Source: Psychrobacter sp. UBA3483 (GTDB lineage: Bacteria > Pseudomonadota > Gammaproteobacteria > Pseudomonadales > Moraxellaceae). From it: 45,483 nt of DNA. Within the stretch, counting starts at the first letter, position 1; each line of letters begins with the position of its first letter. This document shows positions 15,841-25,336 of this stretch, piece by piece. The notes under the pieces were generated by a model, which made no database searches, had not been told where the DNA came from, and saw only the letters and a list, made by a program, of their open reading frames with translations. The DNA lies in assembly GCF_002377905.1 (NCBI RefSeq), contig NZ_DFQS01000064.1:1-45483 (forward strand), written 5' to 3'. The position numbers and the translations under genes were made by a program.

Positions 15841-17415
15841 TTATTTGACCAAACGTCTCTGCGGGGTCGCACGCTTGCCAAGATAGCTTAATAATAGCAA
15901 AAGCGCAATAATGATTAAAATAGGATAATTACCCGCACGCATATAAGGCGTATTACCAACGCGTGCCTGCACATTTCCGCGTAAGACAGTGCGCTCAAAC
16001 TGCGGCGCCCGCTTCACGATATGACCTTTATGGTCAATGATAGCCGTGACGCCGGTATTAGTCGCGCGCATAAACCAACGGCCGTTCTCAAGCGCACGCA
16101 TTTGTACCATTTGCAAATGCTGGAGCGGCCCTGCCGAGCTACCAAACCACGCATCGTTAGAAATGGTCAATAAAAAGTCAGTATTTATGGCATTTTTGCG
16201 CGTGGTGTCAGGATAGGCAACTTCATAACAAACCGCGGCGCCCAAGTTATGACCACGCACTCGCAGCGGGGATTGATTATCACTGCCGCGGCTATAGCTC
16301 ATGATATCTTGGCTGCCAGCAAGGTTAGGCAAGATATCTAGCATGCCCTCAAAGGGGATATATTCGCCAAAGGGTACCAAACGCTGCTTTTTATATAGCC
16401 CTTCAGCGTCTGCGCCTAAGGCAATGACACTATTATAAAACGGCGGGTATTTATCGGTTTTGGCATCAAAAGCTGCGGTATCCTTATAAGGGATACCAGT
16501 GACCCACGTGGTGTCGGTCTCTTTGGCCACTTTGACCATTTCACTGATAAAACCTAGCGCTTCATCTTGAAACATGGGAATGGAAGACTCTGGCCACAAG
16601 ATCATGTCGCTGCCCCATTCAGTACTGGACAAGGTGGCATAAATTTTTAGCGTTTCTACTTGATATTCAGTCAGCCATTTTAAATCTTGCGGAATATTAC
16701 CTTGAATTAATGATACCGATAAGTCAGGCGTGCCCTTTGGTTTTGTCCACTGCGGATTTAGCAACCATAACGCGCAGCTGAGAATAAGCAGCGCGGCAGT
16801 AGGAATCATATAACCGCCGCGGCGACGTAACAGCTCGACCAAACTTGCCGCCAATAATACTGCCACAAAAGACACCGCAAATACGCCAGCAACGGGCGCT
16901 AATGACGATAGCCAATATTGCTCGGTAAAGGCATAACCGACAAATAACCACGGAAAACCGGTAAATAGCCACGTTTTCATCCACTCTTGCAATACCCAAA
17001 GCGCGGCAAAAGATAATGGCTGCTTACCGACGACACGATTAAAAATCAGCGCTAAAAAGCCATGAAACAAGCCCATCCCAAGACCCATTAGCGCAATCAT
17101 AATTAGCGCCAGCCACACTGGTGTATCGCCATACACATGGATTGAGGTATACAGCCAAAACGCCCCGACGCACCAAAGCCCGGTACCATAAGCTTGACCA
17201 ATAACAAAAGCACGCTTACCAGTCATATCTGGCATCAGTAAGGCATACAAAATAGCGGGCGACACCAACGCCACCGGCCAAAAACCATACGGCGCGAGGG
17301 CAAAGATAAACACTGCGCCTGCCAGCCACGAAATCAATATGGTCAACACCATCGGCAAGCCCTTTGGCTTATCGGGGTTTAGACGTTTTTGCAAATCAAC
17401 AGTAGACAGACGCAT
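15841..17415 (-). CDS. lnt: Apolipoprotein N-acyltransferase
   Basis: This inner-membrane enzyme adds the third acyl chain to the N-terminal Cys of lipoproteins, the last step of lipoprotein maturation after Lgt and LspA. It has 524 residues. About eight hydrophobic segments (25-220) are followed by a periplasmic nitrilase domain. The catalytic triad is visible: Glu276 in WPESSIP, Lys343 in YKKQRLVPFGEYIP, and Cys396 in GAAVCYEVAYPD. A final hydrophobic segment (YPILIIIALLLLLSYL) lies near the C-terminus. It keeps the ybeX(corC)-lnt order seen in E. coli, but 281 bases and a hairpin lie between. The start has GGATAATTGCT upstream. Its lipoprotein substrates may include the glycine-zipper protein at 44486. 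Confidence 0.96.
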   Translation of the reverse strand: MRLSTVDLQKRLNPDKPKGLPMVLTILISWLAGAVFIFALAPYGFWPVALVSPAILYALLMPDMTGKRAFVIGQAYGTGLWCVGAFWLYTSIHVYGDTPVWLALIMIALMGLGMGLFHGFLALIFNRVVGKQPLSFAALWVLQEWMKTWLFTGFPWLFVGYAFTEQYWLSSLAPVAGVFAVSFVAVLLAASLVELLRRRGGYMIPTAALLILSCALWLLNPQWTKPKGTPDLSVSLIQGNIPQDLKWLTEYQVETLKIYATLSSTEWGSDMILWPESSIPMFQDEALGFISEMVKVAKETDTTWVTGIPYKDTAAFDAKTDKYPPFYNSVIALGADAEGLYKKQRLVPFGEYIPFEGMLDILPNLAGSQDIMSYSRGSDNQSPLRVRGHNLGAAVCYEVAYPDTTRKNAINTDFLLTISNDAWFGSSAGPLQHLQMVQMRALENGRWFMRATNTGVTAIIDHKGHIVKRAPQFERTVLRGNVQARVGNTPYMRAGNYPILIIIALLLLLSYLGKRATPQRRLVK

Positions 17416-17611
17416 AGCAATTATCCAAAACCTTATTATTCAGTCGTTTAAAGCTTACATATTAACTTTGATTTATTCAGTGAGCGCTGAATGGGTAGCC
17501 ATGCATCCGCTGCTCAATACAGCGCTCAAAAATTAAACCTGCCCATGATACCAGTCTAAATCAATCAATAGGTAAAATTGCGTTGCAAAATACCGATTTT
17601 AAAAGCAAAAA

Positions 17612-17639
17612 AAAACACGACCGCAATCGTGTTTTTTTA
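17612..17639. terminator. Bidirectional hairpin between corC and lnt
   Basis: AAAACACGA and TCGTGTTTT form a perfect stem with a six-base loop, flanked by A8 and T7 runs. It lies 60 bases beyond corC and about 200 bases before the lnt start. A complete or partial break in the corC-lnt transcript is therefore likely. The rest of the 281-base gap shows no clear promoter that I can defend. Confidence 0.82.
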
Positions 17640-17696
17640 TACTTACATGCCAAGCTTATGTTTAAGTACCAAGCTTAAGTGATAAACATCAACAAA

Positions 17697-18596
17697 TTAA
17701 TGGCTACCTATTAATATTTGCTGGTCAGCATTGATTTTGGACAACTCAAGATTTTGAATAAAGCGCCCTTCAACATCGGTAATGGTAATTTGCCAATCGT
17801 CTATCACCACACTTTCCCCTTCCAAATCGCCAACATGGCCGAGTGCTTGCATGACCAAACCGCCCATGGTATCGACATCGGTATCGTCAAAGTGAGCGCC
17901 AAGCTCATCATTACAGTCTTCAATCACTGTCGATGCTTGCACGCGCCACGTGTTTGGTCTTTCAGGATCGGCGACGATATTATTGATATCACTGTCTTCA
18001 TCGAAGTCATCATGCTCATCGACGATATCGCCGACGATTTCCTCGAGCAAATCTTCCATGGTTACCACACCGCCAAAGTTACCAAACTCATCGACGACAA
18101 TCGCCATATGCACTTGGGTGCGCTGCAACGAGCGTAGTAAAGTATCAGAGCGCGCCGTTTCGCTGATATAGAGCGGCTGACGCACAAGGTCTCTGAGACG
18201 CTTGCTATCGATTTTGTCTTCTTGGTCGCGCACCATGTGCACGAGGATGGGAATCAAGTCTTTTGCCAATAAGATACCGATAACCGCGTCATCATCTTGG
18301 CTATCAAAGACCGGATAGCGCGAGTGCGTGGTCTCAAGAATGATATCCATCACTTCGGCTAGGCTGGTGCTTTCGTGCAGCCCCACCACTTGCGGGCGCG
18401 GGGTCATGATTTCGCGAACTTGGGTGGCAGGCAAATCAAGGACGCCTTCCAACATGTCCACGGTATCAGGTTCTAAGAACTGGCGCGAGTCTTGCACCAA
18501 ACGTATCAGTTCATCACGGGTTTCGGGGGCGGTCGATAGCCAGCGTTTTAAGCCGCGCATCGACCAACTACTCGGGCTTGGAGCGTCTTCAGACAT
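17697..18596 (-). CDS. corC: CorC/HlyC family CBS-domain protein (YbeX-like)
   Basis: The protein has about 299 residues. A CBS pair (MTPRPQVVGLHESTSLAEVM and onward, then YISETARSDTLLRSLQRTQVHMAIVVDEFGNFGGVVTMEDLLEEIVGDI in two parts) is followed by the CorC_HlyC C-terminal domain (ASTVIEDCNDELGAHF to the end). It lacks membrane segments, unlike the longer CNNM-type homologues. Family members are linked to magnesium/cobalt efflux and, for YbeX, to ribosome or rRNA quality under heat. I place the start at MSEDAPSP (18596). A 20-residue upstream extension in frame begins with MLFTIFFDYCY and looks like untranslated leader. Its conserved neighbour lnt is downstream. Confidence 0.9.
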   Translation of the reverse strand: MSEDAPSPSSWSMRGLKRWLSTAPETRDELIRLVQDSRQFLEPDTVDMLEGVLDLPATQVREIMTPRPQVVGLHESTSLAEVMDIILETTHSRYPVFDSQDDDAVIGILLAKDLIPILVHMVRDQEDKIDSKRLRDLVRQPLYISETARSDTLLRSLQRTQVHMAIVVDEFGNFGGVVTMEDLLEEIVGDIVDEHDDFDEDSDINNIVADPERPNTWRVQASTVIEDCNDELGAHFDDTDVDTMGGLVMQALGHVGDLEGESVVIDDWQITITDVEGRFIQNLELSKINADQQILIGSH

Positions 18597-18835
18597 GATG
18601 ATGTGATTTAACCTCTTTAGTTGATAACAGTAGTCAAAGAAAATAGTGAATAGCAATTAAAATCTTAACCGTAGATGGGGATTAAAATAGCAAATAAAAC
18701 AGCGATTTTATATTTAGGCAGTAGTCAAAATATTTAAATAAAGATCAAATTATCCATACAAATCCTATCATAGCGATAAATGACAACTATATAAGTATAG
18801 ATAAAAATAGACCAGCCTAATAAGTTTCACTTTAT

Positions 18836-18848
18836 CGTAAGGCTTACG
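18836..18848. promoter_or_regulatory. 13-base palindrome, copy 1
   Basis: CGTAAGGCTTACG (CGTAAG, G, CTTACG) lies 91 bases before the DUF4105 start chosen here. The identical sequence lies at 34402-34414, 96 bases before the sensor kinase start. It could be an operator or an mRNA hairpin; this is inferred from symmetry and position only. Confidence 0.3.
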
Positions 18849-18938
18849 GACATTCAACGACAAATTCACTCAAATTGTATTGTCAGTGTGTTGCAAACTT
18901 TGCTATGGTCAAAGCCTTCATTCCTCAAAGTCAAATCT

Positions 18939-20231
18939 ATGTCGCTACGTGCCTTTTTTTCTCGCTTGCTCTCCCCGCTCTCAAACAGCAATCGCTTAGA
19001 GCATGGGGCAGCTTATGATCGCCAGCAAAAGCGGACTTGGCGCTATTATCTCACGCAGTTTTTAATCGTTACTACGTTACTACTATCTGCTATTTGGCTG
19101 TTAATGGCAATCTGGTATCAGTTTGGCATACGCTCACCAATTACGTGGCTTATGACCCTTATGATAGTCGGCATTTTAGCGGCGCTGGCTAAGGCAGCTT
19201 ATGCAACAAAAAGGCATTGGTCAAAAAGTCTAAAAAATAGAGTCAATCAGCCATCAAATAATTCAACAGCGCCGGATAAAAAAGTAGCCGTTAAATGGCT
19301 CATTGGTTTTTACGCAGCGATTTGGTTTGTGGGTTTGGGTTGGTTCTTTTCTATCGAGCCCAAGCAAGACCGCGACTGGATGGCGGAAGTCAGCGAAAGG
19401 GTCACCTATCGCCGTGACGCCAATAATCCTAACTTAGTCACGCTCACCAATGTGCGTAATTTTGATTGGCGTACTGATAAAGAGGCGGCTGAACACTGGG
19501 ATACGCGCACCATTGACATGTCAAAACTCTCTGGCGTCGATGTGACCAACTCCTATTGGATGGGGCCGCTGATTGCGCATACTTTGGTCAGTTTCCGCTT
19601 TGAAGATGATAGACCGCTTGCCTTCTCTTTTGAGATTCGTAAGGAGGAAGGCGAGTCGTTTTCGGCACTGGCAGGGTTTTTTAGGCGTTTTGAGCTGAGC
19701 CTGATTGCTGCCGAAGAGCGCGATATCATTTATACCCGCAGTAATGCTCGCGGCGAGCAAGTTTATCTGTTTCCGGTCAGCAATCTACAACAGCACGAGG
19801 TCAAGTCGTTATTTGAGTCTTACTTAACTGCCGCCGATGAATTGAATGCCAAACCAACTTGGTACAATACCTTGATTAGCAACTGTACCAATATTATCTT
19901 TTATATGGCGCGTATTGTCAGTGGCGACCGTCTGCCATGGGATTACCGAATTTGGGTATCGGGCTGGCTACCAAACTACTTATACGACGTTGGCATGCTC
20001 GACACCAACCCTGAAAAGGACGGTCAGCCTTGGTCAATGGACACGTGGTACGAACGTACCCATATCAATCCAAAGGTTCGCGGTTTTGATAATTTGGCAG
20101 GAACTAGCGCTATCAATAGTCGCGAGTTCTCCAAGCAAATTCGGCAAGATATTCCTATCCCGCCACTGGCAGATTCGCAGGCGGGTGCGGAAGCGAGTGC
20201 CAAATCTGCTGCGCAGGACTCTAAAGAATAG
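18939..20231 (+). CDS. DUF4105 (Lnb N-terminal periplasmic domain) membrane protein
   Basis: This is a membrane protein of about 430 residues. There are three hydrophobic segments in the first 150 residues (FLIVTTLLLSAIWLLMAIWY; TWLMTLMIVGILAALA; WLIGFYAAIWFVGLGWFF). A DUF4105 domain follows, running from RDWMAEVSERVTYRR through VTNSYWMGPLIAHTLVSFRFED. Cys316 in TLISNCTNIIFYMAR and the upstream YWMGPLIAHTLVSF segment are the conserved features; the family has been proposed to resemble papain-like peptidases, but no activity is established. A GTG start at 18888 would add 17 residues. I prefer the ATG at 18939 (MSLRAFFSR), although its ribosome site is weak. The Ala/Ser-rich C-terminus looks disordered. 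It is convergent with the YcgN-like gene, without a clear hairpin between. Confidence 0.88.
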   Translation: MSLRAFFSRLLSPLSNSNRLEHGAAYDRQQKRTWRYYLTQFLIVTTLLLSAIWLLMAIWYQFGIRSPITWLMTLMIVGILAALAKAAYATKRHWSKSLKNRVNQPSNNSTAPDKKVAVKWLIGFYAAIWFVGLGWFFSIEPKQDRDWMAEVSERVTYRRDANNPNLVTLTNVRNFDWRTDKEAAEHWDTRTIDMSKLSGVDVTNSYWMGPLIAHTLVSFRFEDDRPLAFSFEIRKEEGESFSALAGFFRRFELSLIAAEERDIIYTRSNARGEQVYLFPVSNLQQHEVKSLFESYLTAADELNAKPTWYNTLISNCTNIIFYMARIVSGDRLPWDYRIWVSGWLPNYLYDVGMLDTNPEKDGQPWSMDTWYERTHINPKVRGFDNLAGTSAINSREFSKQIRQDIPIPPLADSQAGAEASAKSAAQDSKE

Positions 20232-20337
20232 CTGATGTTGCCAAAGAGGTGTTACTACTTTTCAAAGCGGTATTGCGACGTTAAATCCATTGTTTATTAA
20301 GTATAAACAGCGTCTAAACCTGTTTTATAGAAACTGA

Positions 20338-20958
20338 CTACGGCTTAACCCAATGGACCACTCGCGTTTCCATCTCTTCATCTGTCATGCCAACCTCAGA
20401 AACACAGCGCCCTGCTACGCCGACATTGGCAGCGCGCATCTGCTGCTGAGTTGCCACCGCATCTCCCGTCAATAACAAATGCCAACTTGGTAAATCTTGT
20501 CCTTTATACAAGCGCTTATAAGCACAGTGCGACGGCAACCACATCATCTGCGGTAAATTTTCCATAGTCAGCTGAATACAATCGGGCACGTGCTCTTGGC
20601 GGGTGGCGTAATGCTTGCAATAACCCGTCGCACAATCCATCAGCTGGCAGGTGACATCGGTATACTCGACTATTTCGGCTTCATGACTATTGTCGTCACT
20701 GACGTTTTCATCATCGATGTATTTAATCAGGCAACAGCTGCCGCAACCATCGCATAGCGCTTCCCATTCACTATGGTTTAGCTCTGACAGCGCAAAACGT
20801 GACCAAAACTGCGGTCGCAATATGTCGTTAGCTTCAGTCTGATTTTGAGGAAATAAGCGCACCGCAGATTGCGCCGCTAAGCCTAAGTCCATTGTTGTTT
20901 TGGAAGCTGAAGCGGATGCTAAGTGAGGTTCAGATTGATTGAGCAAATTGAGTGTCAT
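20338..20958 (-). CDS. YcgN/UPF0260 family cysteine-cluster protein
   Basis: This is a 206-residue protein of the YkgJ/YcgN type, probably binding a zinc ion or iron-sulfur centre; the function is not established. The core begins FWSRFALSELNHSEWEALCD and contains the CDGCGSCC cluster with Cys69, Cys72, Cys75 and Cys76. Further cysteines follow in VTCQLMDCATGYCKHY and VPDCIQL, and HCAYKRLY and AGRCVSE complete the family pattern. Compared with the usual length of about 150 residues it carries some 50 extra N-terminal residues of low complexity; an internal Met23 could be the true start. It is leftward and monocistronic, convergent with the DUF4105 gene. The 203-base gap to the dienelactone hydrolase holds the AT-rich repeats noted separately. 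Confidence 0.9.
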   Translation of the reverse strand: MTLNLLNQSEPHLASASASKTTMDLGLAAQSAVRLFPQNQTEANDILRPQFWSRFALSELNHSEWEALCDGCGSCCLIKYIDDENVSDDNSHEAEIVEYTDVTCQLMDCATGYCKHYATRQEHVPDCIQLTMENLPQMMWLPSHCAYKRLYKGQDLPSWHLLLTGDAVATQQQMRAANVGVAGRCVSEVGMTDEEMETRVVHWVKP

Positions 20959-21075
20959 AAAGTCGCCGTAGCATTTTGATAAGGAGCGTTACAGTATTAT
21001 AGCTGTTTTTGACGTACTTGGGCGTTAAGGTAGGAGGAGTAAATAAAAGGATTAAGCCAAATACGGACAATTAAT

Positions 21076-21132
21076 ACTTATAAAGCAAGCGTTTATAAAG
21101 TAGTTATTTATAAAACAGCCATTTATAAAACA
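21076..21132. repeat. AT-rich imperfect tandem repeat before the dienelactone hydrolase
   Basis: Four imperfect copies of a TTATAAA-centred unit of about 15-17 bases (TTTATAAAGTAG, TTTATAAAACAGCC, TTTATAAAACACCC and a diverged copy) run up to 30 bases before the start codon. It is probably replication slippage, and possibly -10-like elements are embedded in it. Confidence 0.55.
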
Positions 21133-21161
21133 CCCTTCATAACATAAAAAAGGAAAATAAT

Positions 21162-21902
21162 ATGTCAATTAAGACCTTTGAATTAATCAGCACTACCGAA
21201 AACAACGTCGAGCTTATCAGCTATGTAGCGCTGCCAGAATCTGCCTCCGAGGACAATCCAGTAGCGGGTATTTTGGTGGCACCAGAATGGTGGGGCGTGG
21301 TTGATCATCCAAAATCTGTGGTTGAGCGTTTGGCCGAAGCTGGCTATGCGGCAGTAGCGATGGACGTTTACGGTGAAGGTAAGCTGACCAGCGATGCGGC
21401 GATGGCAAATATGTGGATGACACAAGTACTTGAAGACCAAGATATGCTGATGGCGCGCTGTCGTTTAATCCTCAATGATTTTGGTGACCAGTTAGCGGTC
21501 AATCGCGATAACTTAGCAGCGATTGGTTATTGCTTTGGCGGTAAAGTGGTGCTTGATATGGCACGCGAAGGTATGCCATTAAAAGCGGTTGCTACTTTCC
21601 ATGGCAATCCATCAGCAAAACAGCCAGCCGACAAAAACTTTACAGCCAAAGTATTGGTCGCTCACGGCCGTGATGATTCGATGGTGTCTATGGAGGCAAT
21701 CGAAGGTCTAAAATCAGAGCTAGATGCTGCCGATGTCGATTACACTATCGATGTTTATGATAACGCTAAGCATGGCTTTACCAATCCGCATGCCGATGAG
21801 CGTGCTGCCAAAAATGATGTTGACCTTGGCTACAACGAAGCCGCTGCTAAGCAGAGCTGGGAAAATATGCTCGAGTTTATGAAAACCAATCTCGGTCAAT
21901 AG
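21162..21902 (+). CDS. Dienelactone hydrolase family protein
   Basis: This is a 246-residue alpha/beta hydrolase of the DLH family. The nucleophile is Cys124 in IGYCFGGKVVLDM, the acid is Asp171 or Asp172 in AHGRDDSMV, and His204 is in NAKHGFTNP, giving the Cys-Asp-His triad of this family. PEWWGVVDHPKSVVERLAEAGY (40-61) is the conserved oxyanion and substrate region. The namesake enzyme opens dienelactones in the chlorocatechol pathway. Free-standing homologues like this one, far from aromatic catabolism genes, are usually of unknown substrate. AAAAAGGAAAATAAT is a good ribosome site. It is a single gene, ended by a strong hairpin at 22001-22042. Confidence 0.93.
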   Translation: MSIKTFELISTTENNVELISYVALPESASEDNPVAGILVAPEWWGVVDHPKSVVERLAEAGYAAVAMDVYGEGKLTSDAAMANMWMTQVLEDQDMLMARCRLILNDFGDQLAVNRDNLAAIGYCFGGKVVLDMAREGMPLKAVATFHGNPSAKQPADKNFTAKVLVAHGRDDSMVSMEAIEGLKSELDAADVDYTIDVYDNAKHGFTNPHADERAAKNDVDLGYNEAAAKQSWENMLEFMKTNLGQ

Positions 21903-22000
21903 TTTTAAATAAAGTCGTGGTAAATTAAGACTATTATAAATCAAGTGTTATAGACGCTTATTATGCTTATTTTTATAGGCGTCTGTAAAAAAGATAAGAT

Positions 22001-22042
22001 AAAAAATAGGGGCGCTTTTGCAAAGTGACCCCTATTTTTTAT
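22001..22042 (+). terminator. Terminator after the dienelactone hydrolase
   Basis: AAAAAATAGGGG and CCCCTATTTTTT form the outer stem around an inner CTTT/AAAG pairing. Runs of A and T flank it on both sides. Confidence 0.88.
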
Positions 22043-22124
22043 AGTGATATACAATAACTACCATGACTAATCTTGTGCTTATGAGCAAATAACGTCATTA
22101 TCGATTTATTACAAGCGGGATTGA

Positions 22125-25100
22125 GTGACGAGGATGTTATATCTATTGATAAATCAGCTGGGCTGGCTGGCTTTTATGGCTTTATTGATTGTGGTGCTCA
22201 TATTATATGCCAGGATAAGCCAACAAATCAGACAGTTGCGTCACGATATGACAGCGCTGCAAGCTGAGCTTAAACGTCAAAAACAGGACACAACGCCAGT
22301 AAAATCTTCTCACGCCGATATAAATAGCAATCAAGAAAGTCAATTTGCATTAGCGCCCGATACCACTCCAACCTTGCAGTCATCAACGCCACCACCGATA
22401 CCGTTAGCAACAGTAGAATCTTTTACATCCGCTGATCCTATTGCCGAACCCATAGAAAACCTCGGCTTAAAGCCAAAACCGGTAGAATCGACAAGATCGA
22501 AAACCCCCGTTACAACGATAGAGCCAGACGAGCGCTCCTTGCCTATTGTCACCTCACTGATTCACTCTATGCAAAACTGGTTTTTTGGCGGCAACTTAGT
22601 AGTACGCGTTGGGGTATTGGTGTTGCTCGTCGGGGTGGTGTTATTGCTACGCTTATTAAGCGATTATATCGAAATTCCGATTGCCCTGAAGCTTATGAGC
22701 ATCGGCATGATTGGCTTAGGGCTGGCGGCGTTAGGATTAAAATTAGCAAAAAACCGTTTTGCTTATGGTATTACCCTGCAAGGCGCAGGCTTAGCGATTG
22801 CTTATTTAACCACCTTTTTTGCCTATAGCGTCTATCAAGTGCTCTCAAGTGTGCCGAGCTTTATGGGACTTGGCATCTTATCAGCCATCACCATCGGCTT
22901 AGCGGTACGCCAAAACGCTTTACCGTTGGCATTGTTGGCGCTTTCTGGCGGCTTCTTTGCACCGATATTGACCAGTAGCGATATTGGTAATTTAGTGACC
23001 TTGTTCAGCTATTACTTACTTTTGAACGTCACCATTGCTGTCATCGCCCATTACCGTACTTGGAAAATGCTCAATCTGCTCGGTGTGATGGTCACCTTTG
23101 GACTGGCTTATTATTGGGGTATTACGGAGAATTTAAGCGCTGTTATTGAGGCGCAGCGCTGGACGTTGGTATTGCTGGTCGCGCTGCACGTATTATTATA
23201 TCTGTTTGTCGTCATTCGCTACGCGCAGCAAATCATTGCTTATAACACGTTTAATGAAGCAAATTTTGCTCATACAGCTAACGTCGATAGTGCAGAGAAT
23301 CCAAGTCATTTAGATAAATTTTATTTAAGAAACCACAGCTACGTATTCCCTATTGATACTGGTTTACTATTTTCTGTACCGATACTGGCCTTTGGTTTAT
23401 TTGCGGCGCTGTTAGACGCTATTCCTAATGGGTTAACCATCACCAGTGCTATTTTAGCGGCAATTTATTTGGGCATTGGCTGGGTTTTTGTCAAGCGTAG
23501 TCAGCGATATGCCTTAATCACTGAAGGTATGCTGGCGTTAGGTTTTGGTTTTTTGGCGCTGGTGATCCCGCTGGCACTCGATGCAGAATGGATTGCCTTT
23601 GGCTGGTCGGTACAAGGGCTGGCCTTGGTATGGTTTGGACGGCGATCACTACGCGCATGGTCAGTATGGTTTGGGCTGTTATTGCAGCTGCTCAGTATCG
23701 CGATGCTGATGATAAATGTGGTCTTTACGATCAAAGATTATCCAACGCTGGCATTGACGATTTCGGCGCTCAGCTATCTAGCAACGATGTTTATCTTACG
23801 CGCCAACAACTCACCTATTGATGACGCCAACAACCAGCTTAATGCCAATCATACGCTGACTGCCTATACTAAAGCTTTGGGCATTGGTGAACTCGCTACT
23901 AAACAATGGCTTACCAGTATCAATAGCCAAAGTATGGCGTTTAACTTGATGTGGCGCAGTCCAAATTTGGGTCGATTTTTGACCTTTACTGCAATGGTTT
24001 GGCTGCTGTATGTATTGGTGATTGATTTTGACCAATGGCTTGCAAACTGGCGCTTAGCAACGACGGCGCTACTAGGATTAGCCATGTTAACGAGCCTAGT
24101 CATTTATCAGGCAATTAATCACTATCATGCGTGGCGCGAGATTAGGCAGTTTAGCCATGGGTTATTGCTACTATTTTATGCGATGCTGATATTTCAGCTG
24201 CCACAAAGATATGAGCTTGATTATCAATGGACAACCTTTCATTGGCCAATATTTATTACCTTACTCATAGGTTGGTTGGTCGTTGGGCAACTATGGTTAA
24301 AGTCATGGCATAAAGAATTGGAGTTAAAAAGTTTTGATAGCGCGAGCTGGCTTGGTGCTGGCATTATCCTGTTGGCAGAAGCTATGCATTATGGCTTGCC
24401 TGATTCAAAAGGCGTCATGACTATTTTGGTTCCGGTTGCCTTTATGCTGGCTGGATTATGGTGTACACAGCGTCATGCTATGGTTCAATACAATGATAAG
24501 CAATCACACTCGCAAACGGGAGCAGCGACCTCAGTATTTGCACCTTATTGGTTTGATTGGCATCAGGCATTATTAGACAGTGCCAAAATATTTGTACCAA
24601 TCACACTAGGTTGGGCTATTTTTACCAACTTCACTTACGATGGTATTATTTGGGAACTGCCCTACTTTCCTTTATTTAACTTATATGATGTGACGTTATG
24701 GCTGGTGGTGTTTTACGGCTTGGGCGTTTATTTACTCCGTCAGCCACATGGTAGAGGTTCGAGAAATCTATTAAAAGCCATTCCTAAAAACGATATGCTG
24801 TTAATTATCTTAGCGCTGATTAGTTTTTGGATAGGCTCTAGCATGTTAGTTAGAACGCTGCACGCATTTATCGGCACGCCGTTATGGACTGGCGGTTTAT
24901 ACGACGTGACAGGAGGCGCTTGGAATAGCGAGCAAGTACAAACTGGACTAACCATTTTATGGACGCTCATTGCTTTGGTCGCCACTATTATCGCCAGCCG
25001 CTATGGACAACGAACGCTATGGTTTATGGGCATTGGACTATTGGGAGTTGTGGTGTTAAAACTGGTCTTGGTTGATTTATCCCAGACCGAGGCGATTTGG

Positions 25101-25202
25101 CGAGTGATTTCCTTCCTTGGTGCGGGTAGCTTAATCTTGGTCATTGGTTATTTAGCGCCATTGCCACCAGCACGTGAGGATTTAACAGACGAGTTTGAAT
25201 AA
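22125..25202 (+). CDS. DUF2339 multi-spanning membrane protein
   Basis: This is a very large inner-membrane protein of about 1025 residues. An N-terminal anchor segment (about 10-28) is followed by a short coiled coil (ISQQIRQLRHDMTALQAELKRQ) and a Pro/Thr/Ser-rich linker to about residue 140. The DUF2339 core comes next, starting with NWFFGGNLVVRVGVLVLLVGVVLL, and has well over twenty predicted membrane helices to the C-terminus, which ends APLPPAREDLTDEFE. The family is widespread in proteobacteria and has no established function. The start is GTG with CGGGA at proper spacing; an ATG three codons later is possible. It has no operon partner: a terminator lies upstream, and ylqF follows about 130 bases later. 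Confidence 0.9.
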   Translation: MTRMLYLLINQLGWLAFMALLIVVLILYARISQQIRQLRHDMTALQAELKRQKQDTTPVKSSHADINSNQESQFALAPDTTPTLQSSTPPPIPLATVESFTSADPIAEPIENLGLKPKPVESTRSKTPVTTIEPDERSLPIVTSLIHSMQNWFFGGNLVVRVGVLVLLVGVVLLLRLLSDYIEIPIALKLMSIGMIGLGLAALGLKLAKNRFAYGITLQGAGLAIAYLTTFFAYSVYQVLSSVPSFMGLGILSAITIGLAVRQNALPLALLALSGGFFAPILTSSDIGNLVTLFSYYLLLNVTIAVIAHYRTWKMLNLLGVMVTFGLAYYWGITENLSAVIEAQRWTLVLLVALHVLLYLFVVIRYAQQIIAYNTFNEANFAHTANVDSAENPSHLDKFYLRNHSYVFPIDTGLLFSVPILAFGLFAALLDAIPNGLTITSAILAAIYLGIGWVFVKRSQRYALITEGMLALGFGFLALVIPLALDAEWIAFGWSVQGLALVWFGRRSLRAWSVWFGLLLQLLSIAMLMINVVFTIKDYPTLALTISALSYLATMFILRANNSPIDDANNQLNANHTLTAYTKALGIGELATKQWLTSINSQSMAFNLMWRSPNLGRFLTFTAMVWLLYVLVIDFDQWLANWRLATTALLGLAMLTSLVIYQAINHYHAWREIRQFSHGLLLLFYAMLIFQLPQRYELDYQWTTFHWPIFITLLIGWLVVGQLWLKSWHKELELKSFDSASWLGAGIILLAEAMHYGLPDSKGVMTILVPVAFMLAGLWCTQRHAMVQYNDKQSHSQTGAATSVFAPYWFDWHQALLDSAKIFVPITLGWAIFTNFTYDGIIWELPYFPLFNLYDVTLWLVVFYGLGVYLLRQPHGRGSRNLLKAIPKNDMLLIILALISFWIGSSMLVRTLHAFIGTPLWTGGLYDVTGGAWNSEQVQTGLTILWTLIALVATIIASRYGQRTLWFMGIGLLGVVVLKLVLVDLSQTEAIWRVISFLGAGSLILVIGYLAPLPPAREDLTDEFE

Positions 25203-25336
25203 TAGTCTGCTCTGTGCGTTACGTTAAATGAAATGTTAACGTGGTGACGCTGGTTGTGTAGTAAACTGAACACCATTAGAAAGTAGACGTTGATTGTCTT
25301 ACTTTGAGCATTTTTTATAAAAGGTTAGTAAAGCAG

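Noticed and set aside
17339..17536. Plus-strand 65-codon frame over the lnt start
   Set aside because: It overlaps the start of lnt on the other strand and has no ribosome site or recognisable composition.
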